Positions 28,152-35,498 of a stretch of DNA of 64,000 nucleotides are shown piece by piece. The stretch lies in contig NZ_AP022596.1 of the NCBI RefSeq assembly GCF_010731895.1, positions 3,782,001 to 3,846,000 of the forward strand, written 5' to 3'. Under the pieces are notes generated by a model. That model did no database searches. It had not been told where the DNA came from and was given only the letters and a program-made list of their open reading frames with translations. Each line of letters begins with the position of its first letter. Positions within the stretch are counted from its first letter, which is position 1. Position numbers and translations under genes: made by a program. Source of the stretch: Mycolicibacterium helvum. GTDB lineage: Bacteria > Actinomycetota > Actinomycetes > Mycobacteriales > Mycobacteriaceae.

Positions 28152-28406
28152 TCAGGCCGTGTCGACCAGCTCGAATTCCTGCTCGAAGCGCACGTGGGCA
28201 AGTCCGCCGCGGGCTCGTCGGCCCGAGGGCAGCGACGGGTGTTCCAACCAGATGGAGACACCAGGCGAATTCCCGTCCTCGCGGCGCTCGATCCGAACCA
28301 TCTTGGCCGCGTAGACGTAGCCCGACTCGGGGTCGTGGATGCTCACGAACTTCCCGACGTGTTCCTGGGTCAGGTCGCCGGCTTTGATCCTGGTGTTCGC
28401 GGTCAT
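28152..28406 (-). CDS. Small conserved protein of unknown function
   Basis: 84 residues (MTANTRIKAGDLTQEHVGKF...), acidic to neutral with a beta-rich look (VSIHDPESGYVYAAKMVRIE, GVSIWLEHPSLPSG). No family recognised. ATG 28406 overlaps the TetR stop (ATGA), so it is translated with the regulator. The 3' end is 4 bp from the convergent epoxide hydrolase stop. Confidence 0.6.
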   Translation of the reverse strand: MTANTRIKAGDLTQEHVGKFVSIHDPESGYVYAAKMVRIERREDGNSPGVSIWLEHPSLPSGRRARGGLAHVRFEQEFELVDTA

Positions 28407-29050
28407 GCGTTGACGGCCTCGACGAGTGCGGCCGGGATGCTCGGCACCCGTTTGATCGCGTCGAGCAGGGCGTGGGCGCCGGAGTCGGCCAGGTGGTCGG
28501 CGTCGACCGACGGATCGAGTACCCGCTGGCGACACAGTTCGAAGGTGAACGCCAGCCAGGCGTACACGACCACCCGCAGGTCGCGTTCGACCTTGGAGTC
28601 CAGATCCCCGTGTACCACGCCGGTGATCGCGGCCATGATGCGCTGCATCTGGCGCTCGTTGTCGACGTCGTCGATACCGCGCAGCACCGGGTCGGTGCGG
28701 CCCATCCCGATGTAGGCCGCCCACGCGCCGTGCGGATGCTCCTCGTCGTAGCGGATATAGGCCAGCACGCCGGTACGCAGCCGATCGAACAAGGTCTGGC
28801 CCGCGGTCGCCGGGGTGTTGGTGGCCTGGAACAGGCGCTCACTTTCGGCCCGGACGACGGCGGCGAAGAACGCCCGTTTCTCGGGGAAGTAGTGGTACAT
28901 CAGCGCCCGCGAGACCCCGGCGCGCTCGGCAATTTCGTCGATGCGGACCTCGTCGTACGGGCGCTGGCCGAACACCTCAGCGCCCAGGGCGAGCAGCTCG
29001 TTGCGCCGGTCATCCGGCGACAGGCGGCGACGGGCGGGTGGTTCCGACAT
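28403..29050 (-). CDS. TetR-family transcriptional regulator
   Basis: 215 residues. N-terminal helix-turn-helix: IDEIAERAGVSRALMYHYF with the usual YHYFPEKRAFF after it; C-terminal ligand-binding helices. It corresponds in position to Rv3295 near pcd. ATG 29050 gives MSEPPARRRLSPDD; an ATG at 29068 is an alternative. Located 41 bp downstream of pcd on the same strand, so it may be co-transcribed with the lysine catabolic genes and regulate them or itself. Confidence 0.85.
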   Translation of the reverse strand: MSEPPARRRLSPDDRRNELLALGAEVFGQRPYDEVRIDEIAERAGVSRALMYHYFPEKRAFFAAVVRAESERLFQATNTPATAGQTLFDRLRTGVLAYIRYDEEHPHGAWAAYIGMGRTDPVLRGIDDVDNERQMQRIMAAITGVVHGDLDSKVERDLRVVVYAWLAFTFELCRQRVLDPSVDADHLADSGAHALLDAIKRVPSIPAALVEAVNA

Positions 29051-29091
29051 GCGGACATTTTGACACATGTACAACAGCGTCGCTGCCACGA

Positions 29092-30639
29092 TCAGCCGAA
29101 GTGCACGCCCTGAGCCAGCGGTAGCTCCGAGGAGTAGTTGACCGTGTTCGTGGCGCGGCGCATGTAGGCCTTCCACGAATCCGAGCCGGATTCGCGGCCG
29201 CCGCCGGTCTGCTTCTCGCCACCGAATGCCCCGCCGATCTCCGCGCCGGACGTGCCGATGTTGACGTTGGCGATCCCGCAGTCCGAGCCGTCGGCGGCCA
29301 GGAACCGCTCAGCCTCCCGAACGTCGGTGGTGAAGATCGCCGATGAGAGACCCTGCGGCACAGCATTGTTCAGTGCGATCGCCTCGTCGAGCGTATCGTA
29401 GGTCAGCACGTAGAGGATGGGTGCGAACGTCTCGTGGTGCACGATGTCGGTCTGGGCGGGCATCCGCACCACGGCGGGTTCGACGTAGAAGGCCTCGCTT
29501 GCCCCGTCGACGTGATGGCGCTGGCCGCCGATGACCTCACCGCCGTCGGCCTCGGCCTGCTCCAGGGCGCCGACCATGTCGCGGTAGGCGGTCTCGTGAA
29601 TGAGCGGTCCGACGAGCGTTCCGTCGGCCGCCGGATCGCCGATCGGCAGCGTGCGGTACGCGGCGGCGATCCGCTCGACCAGCGCATCGGCCACCGAGGA
29701 GTGCGCAATCAGCCGCCGCAGTGTGGTGCAGCGCTGGCCAGCGGTGCCTGCTGCCGAGAACACGATGGCGCGCACAGCCAAATCCAAGTCGGCAGAAGGT
29801 GTTACGACGGCAGCGTTGTTGCCACCGAGCTCCAGCAGCACCCGGCCGAACCGCTCGGCGACACGGGGACCGACCTGCCGGCCCATCCGCACCGAACCGG
29901 TCGCCGACACCAACGCCACCCGCGGATCGTCGACCAGGGCCTCGCCCACCTCGCGGCCGCCGAGCACCAGCCGGCTCACGTGCGCCGGCGCCCCGACATC
30001 AGTTGCGGCCCGCTCGATAAGCGCCTGGCAAGCGATCGCGGTCAGCGGGGTGAGCTCGGAGGGTTTCCACACCACCGTGTCCCCGCATACCAGCGCCACC
30101 GCGGTGTTCCACGCCCACACCGCGACCGGGAAGTTGAACGCCGTTACCACCCCGACCACCCCGAGCGGATGCCAGGTTTCCATCAGCCGGTGCCCGGGGC
30201 GTTCCGATGCGATGGTGCGCCCGTACAGCTGACGCGACAATCCGACCGCGAACTCGCAGATGTCGATCATCTCCTGGACTTCGCCGAGGGCCTCCGAGGT
30301 GATCTTGCCGGCCTCGACGGTCACCGGGGTGGCCAGGTCGGCCTTGTGCTCGCGCAGTAATTCACCCAGTCGCGCGACCAGCTGGCCCCGAACCGGGGCG
30401 GGGGTGGTGCGCCAGGTTGAAAATGCCTGTGCAGCTTCGGCGATCGCACCCCTCGTCTGCTCGGGTGTGGTCTCGGCGACGGTGAACAGGATGTCACCGG
30501 TCACCGGTGTACTCGCCTGCAGGCCGTGCCCGCCGGGCTCGGCGAGGTCGGTGCGGGCACCGATCGCCTCGAATGCGGCGCGCACGGCGGCGCGCAGGTC
30601 CGCGGCGGTGGGCAGCGAGGTGGCGGTGGTGGTGCTCAT
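29092..30639 (-). CDS. pcd: Piperideine-6-carboxylate (aminoadipate semialdehyde) dehydrogenase
   Basis: 515 residues, aldehyde dehydrogenase superfamily. Active-site Glu in LLELGGNNAAVV, catalytic Cys in AGTAGQRCTTLRR, cofactor region TAFNFPVAVWAWN. It oxidises L-2-aminoadipate 6-semialdehyde (cyclic form piperideine-6-carboxylate), the product of lysine 6-aminotransferase, to 2-aminoadipate. Matches Rv3293 by content and neighbours. ATG 30639 overlaps the stop of the DUF1338 gene (ATGA). Confidence 0.9.
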   Translation of the reverse strand: MSTTTATSLPTAADLRAAVRAAFEAIGARTDLAEPGGHGLQASTPVTGDILFTVAETTPEQTRGAIAEAAQAFSTWRTTPAPVRGQLVARLGELLREHKADLATPVTVEAGKITSEALGEVQEMIDICEFAVGLSRQLYGRTIASERPGHRLMETWHPLGVVGVVTAFNFPVAVWAWNTAVALVCGDTVVWKPSELTPLTAIACQALIERAATDVGAPAHVSRLVLGGREVGEALVDDPRVALVSATGSVRMGRQVGPRVAERFGRVLLELGGNNAAVVTPSADLDLAVRAIVFSAAGTAGQRCTTLRRLIAHSSVADALVERIAAAYRTLPIGDPAADGTLVGPLIHETAYRDMVGALEQAEADGGEVIGGQRHHVDGASEAFYVEPAVVRMPAQTDIVHHETFAPILYVLTYDTLDEAIALNNAVPQGLSSAIFTTDVREAERFLAADGSDCGIANVNIGTSGAEIGGAFGGEKQTGGGRESGSDSWKAYMRRATNTVNYSSELPLAQGVHFG

Positions 30640-31880
30640 GCGGGGGCCTCCTGGGCGGTCGCGTCGTAGAGGTCGTACGGGTCGTGGATTCGGCGGCCGA
30701 TCGTGCCGGCCATCCAGTCGATGTCATAGCCGGAATCGTCTGCCACGGCGGCGGCTTCGGTGTCGGCGTCGAGATTGGACCGGAAGATCCCGGCCGCCGA
30801 CGCGGGCAGGAAGTCCTCGTAGACCACCGGTGCGTTCGCGTCGCCGCGATGGTAGTAGGCCAGCCCTGCCGAAGCCATCTCGTCGTCGGAAGCGGGGAAG
30901 TAGTCGCCCCACTCGGCGGCCGGATCGGCGCTCGCCATCGCGGCGTCGTAGCGCTCGCGGCCCTTGCGGGTCAGTGCGACACCGCGGGCCTCCACCTCCC
31001 CGAAACGGACTCGCAGGGTGCCGTCGACGACGGTGCCGTCGGCTTCGCGGAAGCGGCGCGGCTCGGCAAGCGCGCGAAACGACGTCTGACGCAACAAGAC
31101 AGCGGGGCCCTCGCAGGGCGGCGGTCCCTGAATCGCCTCGATCATCGTGACCCCGCGTTCGCTCATCCGCCGGTACAGGCCATCGATGTCGAGCACCCGC
31201 GGGGTGAGGTGGTTGATGTGGGTGGTGGGCACCCCGGCGATATCCGCGGCGACGGCAGAAACCGCGGTCAGTTCGGCATACCAGGCCCGGTCGACCGGTT
31301 CTGTGGACAAGGCGAACGCGGCTACCGCCCGTGGTACAAAGTCCGCCGCGGCATCGGCGTTGCAGCCGCCGTCGGCCGCGATCCGGCGGGCGTCAGCGAT
31401 CAGGCCGGGGTCGAACAGTGTTCGGCTGCGCAAGCATTCGTCGACTCGTCGGCGCAAGTCGGTGTCGAAGAACCGGCCGTCTCTGGTGGCCAGCATCGAG
31501 GTGAACACCCGGAACGGGTTGCGTGCCAACTCCGCGGCGTCCACCGGCCGGAACGCGGTGGATACCACCGGTACTGGCGATGCGGCCTCGCGCAGGTCGT
31601 AGTAGCCCACCGGGTACATGCCGAACGCCGCGAAAAGGTCTGCGACGTCGGTCAATTCGCCCGGTGTGCCGACCCGGATCGCCCCGTGGCGTTCCGCGGT
31701 GACCCGCTCGATCGATCCGAGTCGCTGCGCCTGCGGGTGGCAAGCCACATAGTCGCGGTTGACGGCCTCGGCGACCTCGACGAGCGTGGTGTATGCCGGA
31801 ACCTCGATGCCGTACATCGTCGATAACGCCGCGGCGAAGCGGGCCCGCAGTTGCCAGATCGCCACGTCAGGTGCGTTCAT
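30636..31880 (-). CDS. DUF1338 protein, candidate 2-oxoadipate dioxygenase/decarboxylase
   Basis: 414 residues, Rv3292-like DUF1338 (PF07063) protein. The family includes the Fe(II) enzyme HglS, which converts 2-oxoadipate to D-2-hydroxyglutarate. Visible candidate metal-ligand region: THINHLTPRVLDID (two His) and the acidic VRFGEVEARGVALT. Its fit with Lat and Pcd is strong: Lat and Pcd give 2-aminoadipate, an aminotransferase not seen here would give 2-oxoadipate, and this enzyme would continue. ATG 31880 is taken as start (MNAPDVAIWQL); divergent from lrpA with only 27 bp between starts. Confidence 0.82.
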   Translation of the reverse strand: MNAPDVAIWQLRARFAAALSTMYGIEVPAYTTLVEVAEAVNRDYVACHPQAQRLGSIERVTAERHGAIRVGTPGELTDVADLFAAFGMYPVGYYDLREAASPVPVVSTAFRPVDAAELARNPFRVFTSMLATRDGRFFDTDLRRRVDECLRSRTLFDPGLIADARRIAADGGCNADAAADFVPRAVAAFALSTEPVDRAWYAELTAVSAVAADIAGVPTTHINHLTPRVLDIDGLYRRMSERGVTMIEAIQGPPPCEGPAVLLRQTSFRALAEPRRFREADGTVVDGTLRVRFGEVEARGVALTRKGRERYDAAMASADPAAEWGDYFPASDDEMASAGLAYYHRGDANAPVVYEDFLPASAAGIFRSNLDADTEAAAVADDSGYDIDWMAGTIGRRIHDPYDLYDATAQEAPA

Positions 31881-31895
31881 GAAATGCCGCCGGGA

Positions 31896-31901
31896 TAGTC
31901 T
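31896..31901 (+). promoter_or_regulatory. Leaderless -10 of lrpA
   Basis: TAGTCT followed by 6 nt and ATG 31908, inside the 27-bp divergent region shared with the DUF1338 gene. Confidence 0.45.
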
Positions 31902-31907
31902 GCGGCG

Positions 31908-32381
31908 ATGGCGGACAGCACAGAGCCGGCGCACGATCTCGACGAGATCGATCGCACGCTGGTACGTGAACTCGTCGCTGATGGCAGGGCCACACTCGCC
32001 GAGCTGGCCGCCGCAACCGGGCTATCGGTCTCGGCGGTGCAATCGAGGGTGCGTCGGCTGGAGTCCCGGGGGGTGGTGACCGGGTACAGCGCCCGGGTGG
32101 ACCCCGAGGCATTCGGGCACCTGCTGTCGGCGTTCGTGGCGATCACCCCTCTCGATCCTTCCCAACCCGATGATGCCCCCGCCCGACTGGAACACATCGC
32201 CGAAATCGAGGCGTGTTATTCGGTGGCCGGCGAGGAGAGCTACGTCCTGTTCGTGCGTGTGACGTCGCCGCGGGCGCTGGAGGGCCTGCTGCAACAGATC
32301 CGGACCGCCGCGAACGTGCGTACCCGAAGCACCATCATTCTCAATACATTTTACAGTGAGAGGGTCTCACTGCTGGAATAA
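31908..32381 (+). CDS. lrpA: Lrp/AsnC-family regulator LrpA
   Basis: 157 residues. N-terminal helix-turn-helix (LDEIDRTLVRELVADGRATL, LSVSAVQSRVRRLESRGVV) and C-terminal RAM/AsnC effector domain (CYSVAGEESYVLFVRV). In M. tuberculosis LrpA (Rv3291c) binds amino acids and controls the adjacent lat gene. Two perfect 8-3-8 palindromes lie at its 3' end and in front of lat and are candidate binding sites. Start ATG 31908 is supported by the leaderless -10. Confidence 0.9.
   Translation: MADSTEPAHDLDEIDRTLVRELVADGRATLAELAAATGLSVSAVQSRVRRLESRGVVTGYSARVDPEAFGHLLSAFVAITPLDPSQPDDAPARLEHIAEIEACYSVAGEESYVLFVRVTSPRALEGLLQQIRTAANVRTRSTIILNTFYSERVSLLE
32354..32372. promoter_or_regulatory. Perfect 8-3-8 palindrome at the lrpA 3' end
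   Basis: CAGTGAGA-GGG-TCTCACTG, within the last lrpA codons and 47 bp (centre to centre) upstream of a second 8-3-8 palindrome. Could be an LrpA site or an RNA hairpin; no U-tract follows. Confidence 0.5.
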
Positions 32382-32400
32382 TTCAACCACAGCGCTAGGA

Positions 32401-32419
32401 TATCGTAAAAATTACGATA
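32401..32419. promoter_or_regulatory. Perfect 8-3-8 palindrome, candidate LrpA operator before lat
   Basis: TATCGTAA-AAA-TTACGATA. It is AT-rich as expected for Lrp sites and reaches into the lat -10 box, ending 10 bp before the lat ATG. Bound regulator would contact or exclude RNA polymerase. Confidence 0.6.
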
Positions 32420-32423
32420 CGAT
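32418..32423 (+). promoter_or_regulatory. Leaderless -10 of lat
   Basis: TACGAT followed by 6 nt and ATG 32430, overlapping the palindrome by two bases. Confidence 0.45.
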
Positions 32424-32429
32424 CGCCTC

Positions 32430-33791
32430 ATGACGGAACTCTTGTCGCGAGACGACGTGGTGTCGGTGTCCACTGCCGGCCGGCACAGCGCCGTCGAACC
32501 TGCGAATGTGCGTACCGTTCTGGCCCGCAGCATCCTGGCCGACGGGTTTGATCTGGTCCTCGATCTGGAGCGGTCGTCGGGCTCGTGTCTGGTCGACGCC
32601 CGCGACGGCGCGCGATACCTCGACATGTTCACCTTCTTCGCTTCCTCGGCGCTGGGCATGAACCATCCCGCGCTGGCAGACGATGTGGCGTTCCGCGCCG
32701 AGCTGGCCCAAGCCGCGATCAACAAGCCGTCGAACTCCGACGTCTACACCGTGCCGATGGCACGCTTCGTCGACACGTTCGCCCGGGTGCTCGGCGATCC
32801 CGACCTGCCGCACCTGTTCTTCGTCGACGGCGGCGCACTGGCGGTGGAGAACGCCCTCAAGGTGGCGTTCGACTGGAAGAGCAGGCACAACGAGGTCCGC
32901 GGGATCGACCCCGCGCTCGGCACCAGAGTCCTGCACCTGCACGGCGCCTTCCACGGGCGCAGCGGCTACACCCTGTCGCTGACCAACACCGACCCGGTCA
33001 AGGTTGCGCGGTTCCCCAAGTTCGACTGGCCGCGCATCGACGCCCCGTACCTGCGTCCGGACGCGAACATGGCTGCGCTGGAGGCCGACTCGCTGCGCCA
33101 GGCCCGTGCGGCGTTCGATGCTCACCCGCACGACATCGCCTGCTTCCTCGTCGAACCCATCCAGGGCGAGGGCGGCGACCGGCACTTCCGACCGCAGTTC
33201 TTCGCGGCGATGCGCGCGCTGTGCGACGAGCACGACGCACTGATGATCGCCGACGAGGTGCAGACCGGGTGCGGCATCACCGGCACCGCGTGGGCCTACC
33301 AACAGCTCGGCTTCGCCCCGGACGTCGTCGCATTCGGGAAGAAGACGCAGGTGTGCGGCGTCATGGCCGGCCGGCGCGTCGACGACGTCGCCGACAACGT
33401 CTTCGCGGTCAGTTCCCGGATCAACTCGACCTGGGGCGGCAACCTCGTCGACATGGTGCGCTCGCGCCGGATCCTCGAGGTGATCGAGGCCGATGGGCTG
33501 CTCGCCAACGCCACCGAGATGGGCGCCCACCTGCTCGCCGGACTCGGCGACCTCGCCCGCCGGCTACCCGATGAGGTCCGCGACGTGCGGGGCCGGGGAC
33601 TGATGTGCGCTTTCAGCCTGCCCAGCACGAAGCGGCGCGACGCCGTGCTGAGCGCGCTGTGGGAGCGCGGTGTGATCATGCTCGGCAGCGGTCCGGACAG
33701 CGTGCGATTCCGGCCCGCGCTCACTGTGACACGTGCGGAGATCGACCGCGCGCTGGCCGCCTTGAGAGAGGTATTGCTCGCAGCGGTCTAG
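32430..33791 (+). CDS. lat: L-lysine 6-aminotransferase
   Basis: 453 residues, PLP-dependent class III aminotransferase. FVDGGALAVENALKVAFDWK, HGAFHGRSGYTLSLTN, EPIQGEGGD, IADEVQTGCGITG and the Schiff-base lysine in FGKKTQVCG identify Lat, which moves the epsilon-amino group of lysine to 2-oxoglutarate. The M. tuberculosis enzyme (Rv3290c, 449 residues) is strongly induced in persistence. Supplies the substrate of Pcd encoded on the other side of lrpA. Confidence 0.93.
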   Translation: MTELLSRDDVVSVSTAGRHSAVEPANVRTVLARSILADGFDLVLDLERSSGSCLVDARDGARYLDMFTFFASSALGMNHPALADDVAFRAELAQAAINKPSNSDVYTVPMARFVDTFARVLGDPDLPHLFFVDGGALAVENALKVAFDWKSRHNEVRGIDPALGTRVLHLHGAFHGRSGYTLSLTNTDPVKVARFPKFDWPRIDAPYLRPDANMAALEADSLRQARAAFDAHPHDIACFLVEPIQGEGGDRHFRPQFFAAMRALCDEHDALMIADEVQTGCGITGTAWAYQQLGFAPDVVAFGKKTQVCGVMAGRRVDDVADNVFAVSSRINSTWGGNLVDMVRSRRILEVIEADGLLANATEMGAHLLAGLGDLARRLPDEVRDVRGRGLMCAFSLPSTKRRDAVLSALWERGVIMLGSGPDSVRFRPALTVTRAEIDRALAALREVLLAAV

Positions 33792-33794
33792 CAT
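33789..33794 (+). promoter_or_regulatory. Leaderless -10 of the lipoprotein gene, built on the lat stop codon
   Basis: TAGCAT, whose TAG is the lat stop, then 7 nt and ATG 33802. GGGGA just before the ATG could instead serve as a ribosome site. Confidence 0.35.
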
Positions 33795-33801
33795 TCGGGG
33801 A

Positions 33802-34485
33802 ATGCGGCTGCCCCCGGTCCTCGGTGTCCTCGGCGCGGCGGCGGTGGTGCTCGCCGGATGCGCGCAGACCGTCGCCGGAACGGCGGTGTCCAACCCCGCC
33901 CAGGGCATCAAGCCGTTGCGTGCCGACGACACCGACCAGGTGATGATCGGCCCCGCGCAGCTCCATGACATTGTCGGGGTCAAACTTCAGATCGATGCCG
34001 ACCAGACCCGGCCCATCCCCGGATCCTCTGCGGTACCCGCCTGTTCGGCGCTCGACGCCGCCGGTATGGCCGCGTTCCTCGGCGACAAGTGGCTGGGGCT
34101 ACACGTCCTGTTGTTCACCGATGGCGACCGGCACGACCACGTCGTGGCCGAGGCGGTCGCGGTCTATCCCGACACGAAGTCGGCGGCAGCACAGTTCGCG
34201 ACCGGCACCAAGAACGCCAAGGCCTGTGACGGTCAACGGGCCTTGAGCACCGGCGGGGATGCCGCGTGGAAGTTCACTGTTCCCGAGATCAGCTCAGACA
34301 CCGTGCGCTGGAACAAGCAGCAAATCGGCATTCCACTCGACTGGACCTGCTACGCCGAAGCCAGGCTGCGCAACAATGCCATCGTGCAAGCAATGGCCTG
34401 CCAGGGCGACGATGGCGGCCAGGTCACCGTGACGAGGATGACCGACCAGATGTCGGCGAGCGTGTGGGAGCTATCCGGCCGCTGA
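33802..34485 (+). CDS. Lipoprotein with PknH-like sensor domain
   Basis: 227 residues. Signal peptide with lipobox VVLAGC (Cys20 would be lipidated), so the protein is anchored outside the membrane. The body (GPAQLHDIVGVKLQIDADQT, CSALDAAGMAAFLGDKW, CYAEARLRNNAIVQAMACQG) resembles the mycobacterial PknH extracellular/'sensor domain' family (PF14032-like) with four mature cysteines that could form two disulfides. Ligand unknown. It lies 10 bp after lat and may be co-transcribed. Confidence 0.75.
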   Translation: MRLPPVLGVLGAAAVVLAGCAQTVAGTAVSNPAQGIKPLRADDTDQVMIGPAQLHDIVGVKLQIDADQTRPIPGSSAVPACSALDAAGMAAFLGDKWLGLHVLLFTDGDRHDHVVAEAVAVYPDTKSAAAQFATGTKNAKACDGQRALSTGGDAAWKFTVPEISSDTVRWNKQQIGIPLDWTCYAEARLRNNAIVQAMACQGDDGGQVTVTRMTDQMSASVWELSGR

Positions 34486-34552
34486 CCCGTTGCCCTTGGT
34501 CCTCTGCCGATCCGCTGTTCCCATGGTCGTCGGACATGAAATGTCCCTTCCG

Positions 34553-34735
34553 TCAATAACTTCGGATCAGTGAGATCAGATTTTCCTTGCTCAGTCCGGA
34601 ATAGCCCGAAATTCCAAGCTGCTTAGCTCTCTTCTTGAGCTCAGCGACGGTCCAGCCCTCGTAGGCGCAGGACCGACTGGGCCGAAAGAACCGAATGTCA
34701 TCGACATCGGATCTTGCCGCAGTGGCACTCGACAT
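34553..34735 (-). CDS. Small Rho N-terminal-domain-like protein
   Basis: 60 residues; the C-terminal half WTVAELKKRAKQLGISGYS then LSKENLISLI is the helix-extended-loop-helix of the Rho N-terminal (SAP-like) domain, which binds single-stranded nucleic acids. Free-standing versions occur in actinobacteria. A sequence matching the SigF promoter consensus lies upstream, so it is likely a general-stress gene. ATG 34735 is immediately preceded by TAGGAG, with GGGGG 6-11 nt upstream. Confidence 0.72.
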   Translation of the reverse strand: MSSATAARSDVDDIRFFRPSRSCAYEGWTVAELKKRAKQLGISGYSGLSKENLISLIRSY

Positions 34736-34778
34736 CTCCTACCCCCTTTGCTGAGGTTCCGTTTCCCCGGTGGGGTTT

Positions 34779-34805
34779 GTACCCAGGGGAGCCATCGGGT
34801 CAAAC
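34779..34805 (-). promoter_or_regulatory. SigF-type promoter for the Rho_N-like gene
   Basis: On the minus strand GTTT (34805-34802), a 17-nt spacer, then GGGTAC (34784-34779), matching the mycobacterial SigF consensus GTTT-N15-17-GGGTAY. The -35 lies over the last codons of the upstream 45-codon gene. Confidence 0.65.
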
Positions 34806-34937
34806 ATTGGCTAATTCCCGGAATTCATTCTGATCGCGGTCGGCACTGTCCGGGTCGGCTGCCTCGGCCGCCGGCAGATGTTGCTCGATGGCATCGGTGA
34901 CGGGCACGTCGTCCAAGAATGATTGGCGATCGGTCAT
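34800..34937 (-). CDS. Small acidic protein, 45 residues, unknown
   Basis: MTDRQSFLDDVPVTDAIEQH and an acidic C-terminus. The 'DDVPVxDAxEQ' motif recalls short actinobacterial proteins of unknown function, from memory only. ATG 34937 has GGCGGGA directly upstream and a TAAATT -10 box 7 nt upstream. The frame is open farther 5' but that part has no coding character. Same strand as the Rho_N-like gene, 64 bp apart. Confidence 0.55.
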   Translation of the reverse strand: MTDRQSFLDDVPVTDAIEQHLPAAEAADPDSADRDQNEFRELANV

Positions 34938-35356
34938 TCCCGCCAATTTACTCGGGGGCACAACCCGATTCTGATTCGGCGAGGTTCGCCAAAACCGAAA
35001 TTTACGGTGGCGCAAGCTTTGACGCCCGCTGACCAAGATCGCCAACGGGGTAGGCGTTGTCCCACAGGGACATTGACGATTCGAGATCTGTCGATACGGA
35101 GCCGCTCCGCCAGTGCCCGGGCGTGGACCGTCCATTCGCGCCAACCGCGGGCGGTCGCCACTCGAGCGCCGCACGTCGGAGGCACTCGAGCGCGGCAGGT
35201 GTGGCGTCAGCTACCTGTGATCTGCCGCACCGCGTTCCCGTCGGCGAGCATGCGCAGGGTGGGGCGGGACGACTTCGAGCCCTGCGAATCACGGGCTCGC
35301 CGGTCGGGTCGTGAGCACCCTCACAACTCGGCCGAACGAGAATTTGCGACCGGCAG
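34938..35356. other. Non-coding stretch upstream of the SigF operon
   Basis: About 420 bp between the 45-codon gene and the SigF promoter. No recognisable gene; open frames here have no conserved look. Two direct copies of CACTCGAGCGC occur at 35159-35169 and 35183-35193. M. tuberculosis has usfY near this position; I see no usfY remnant. Confidence 0.4.
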
Positions 35357-35383
35357 GTTTGGCGTATGCCGTTGGCTGGGTAT
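35357..35383 (+). promoter_or_regulatory. SigF-dependent autoregulatory promoter of rsbW-sigF
   Basis: GTTT (35357-35360), 17-nt spacer, GGGTAT (35378-35383): an exact match to the SigF consensus, as found upstream of rsbW (usfX) in other mycobacteria. Transcription would start near 35390, leaving about a 110-nt leader before rsbW. A 20-codon frame (ATG 35396 to TAG 35458) lies in that leader; I do not call it a gene. Confidence 0.8.
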
Positions 35384-35498
35384 GAGGTGGCCACCATGAC
35401 GACGACTTCCTGGGCAGTGCTGTGCACGCCAACCCGGTCAGTACACGACCGTGGCTAGCACCTGGAGTAATGTCGGGTCGACATTGCCGGGAGGCCAC

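Noticed and set aside
29048..29070. ACATTTTGACACATGT near the TetR start as an operator
   Set aside because: The inverted repeat is too imperfect to call without comparison to relatives.
35159..35193. Direct CACTCGAGCGC copies as a CRISPR or regulatory array
   Set aside because: Only two copies 24 bp apart, so not an array; no gene starts nearby.
34923..35399. Open frame of 159 codons before the SigF promoter
   Set aside because: Arg/Ser-rich, no domain, no ribosome site, and it overlaps the SigF promoter. Treated as non-coding.
35396..35458. A 20-codon frame just after the SigF start site
   Set aside because: Could be a leader peptide but has no conservation evidence; mentioned only with the promoter.
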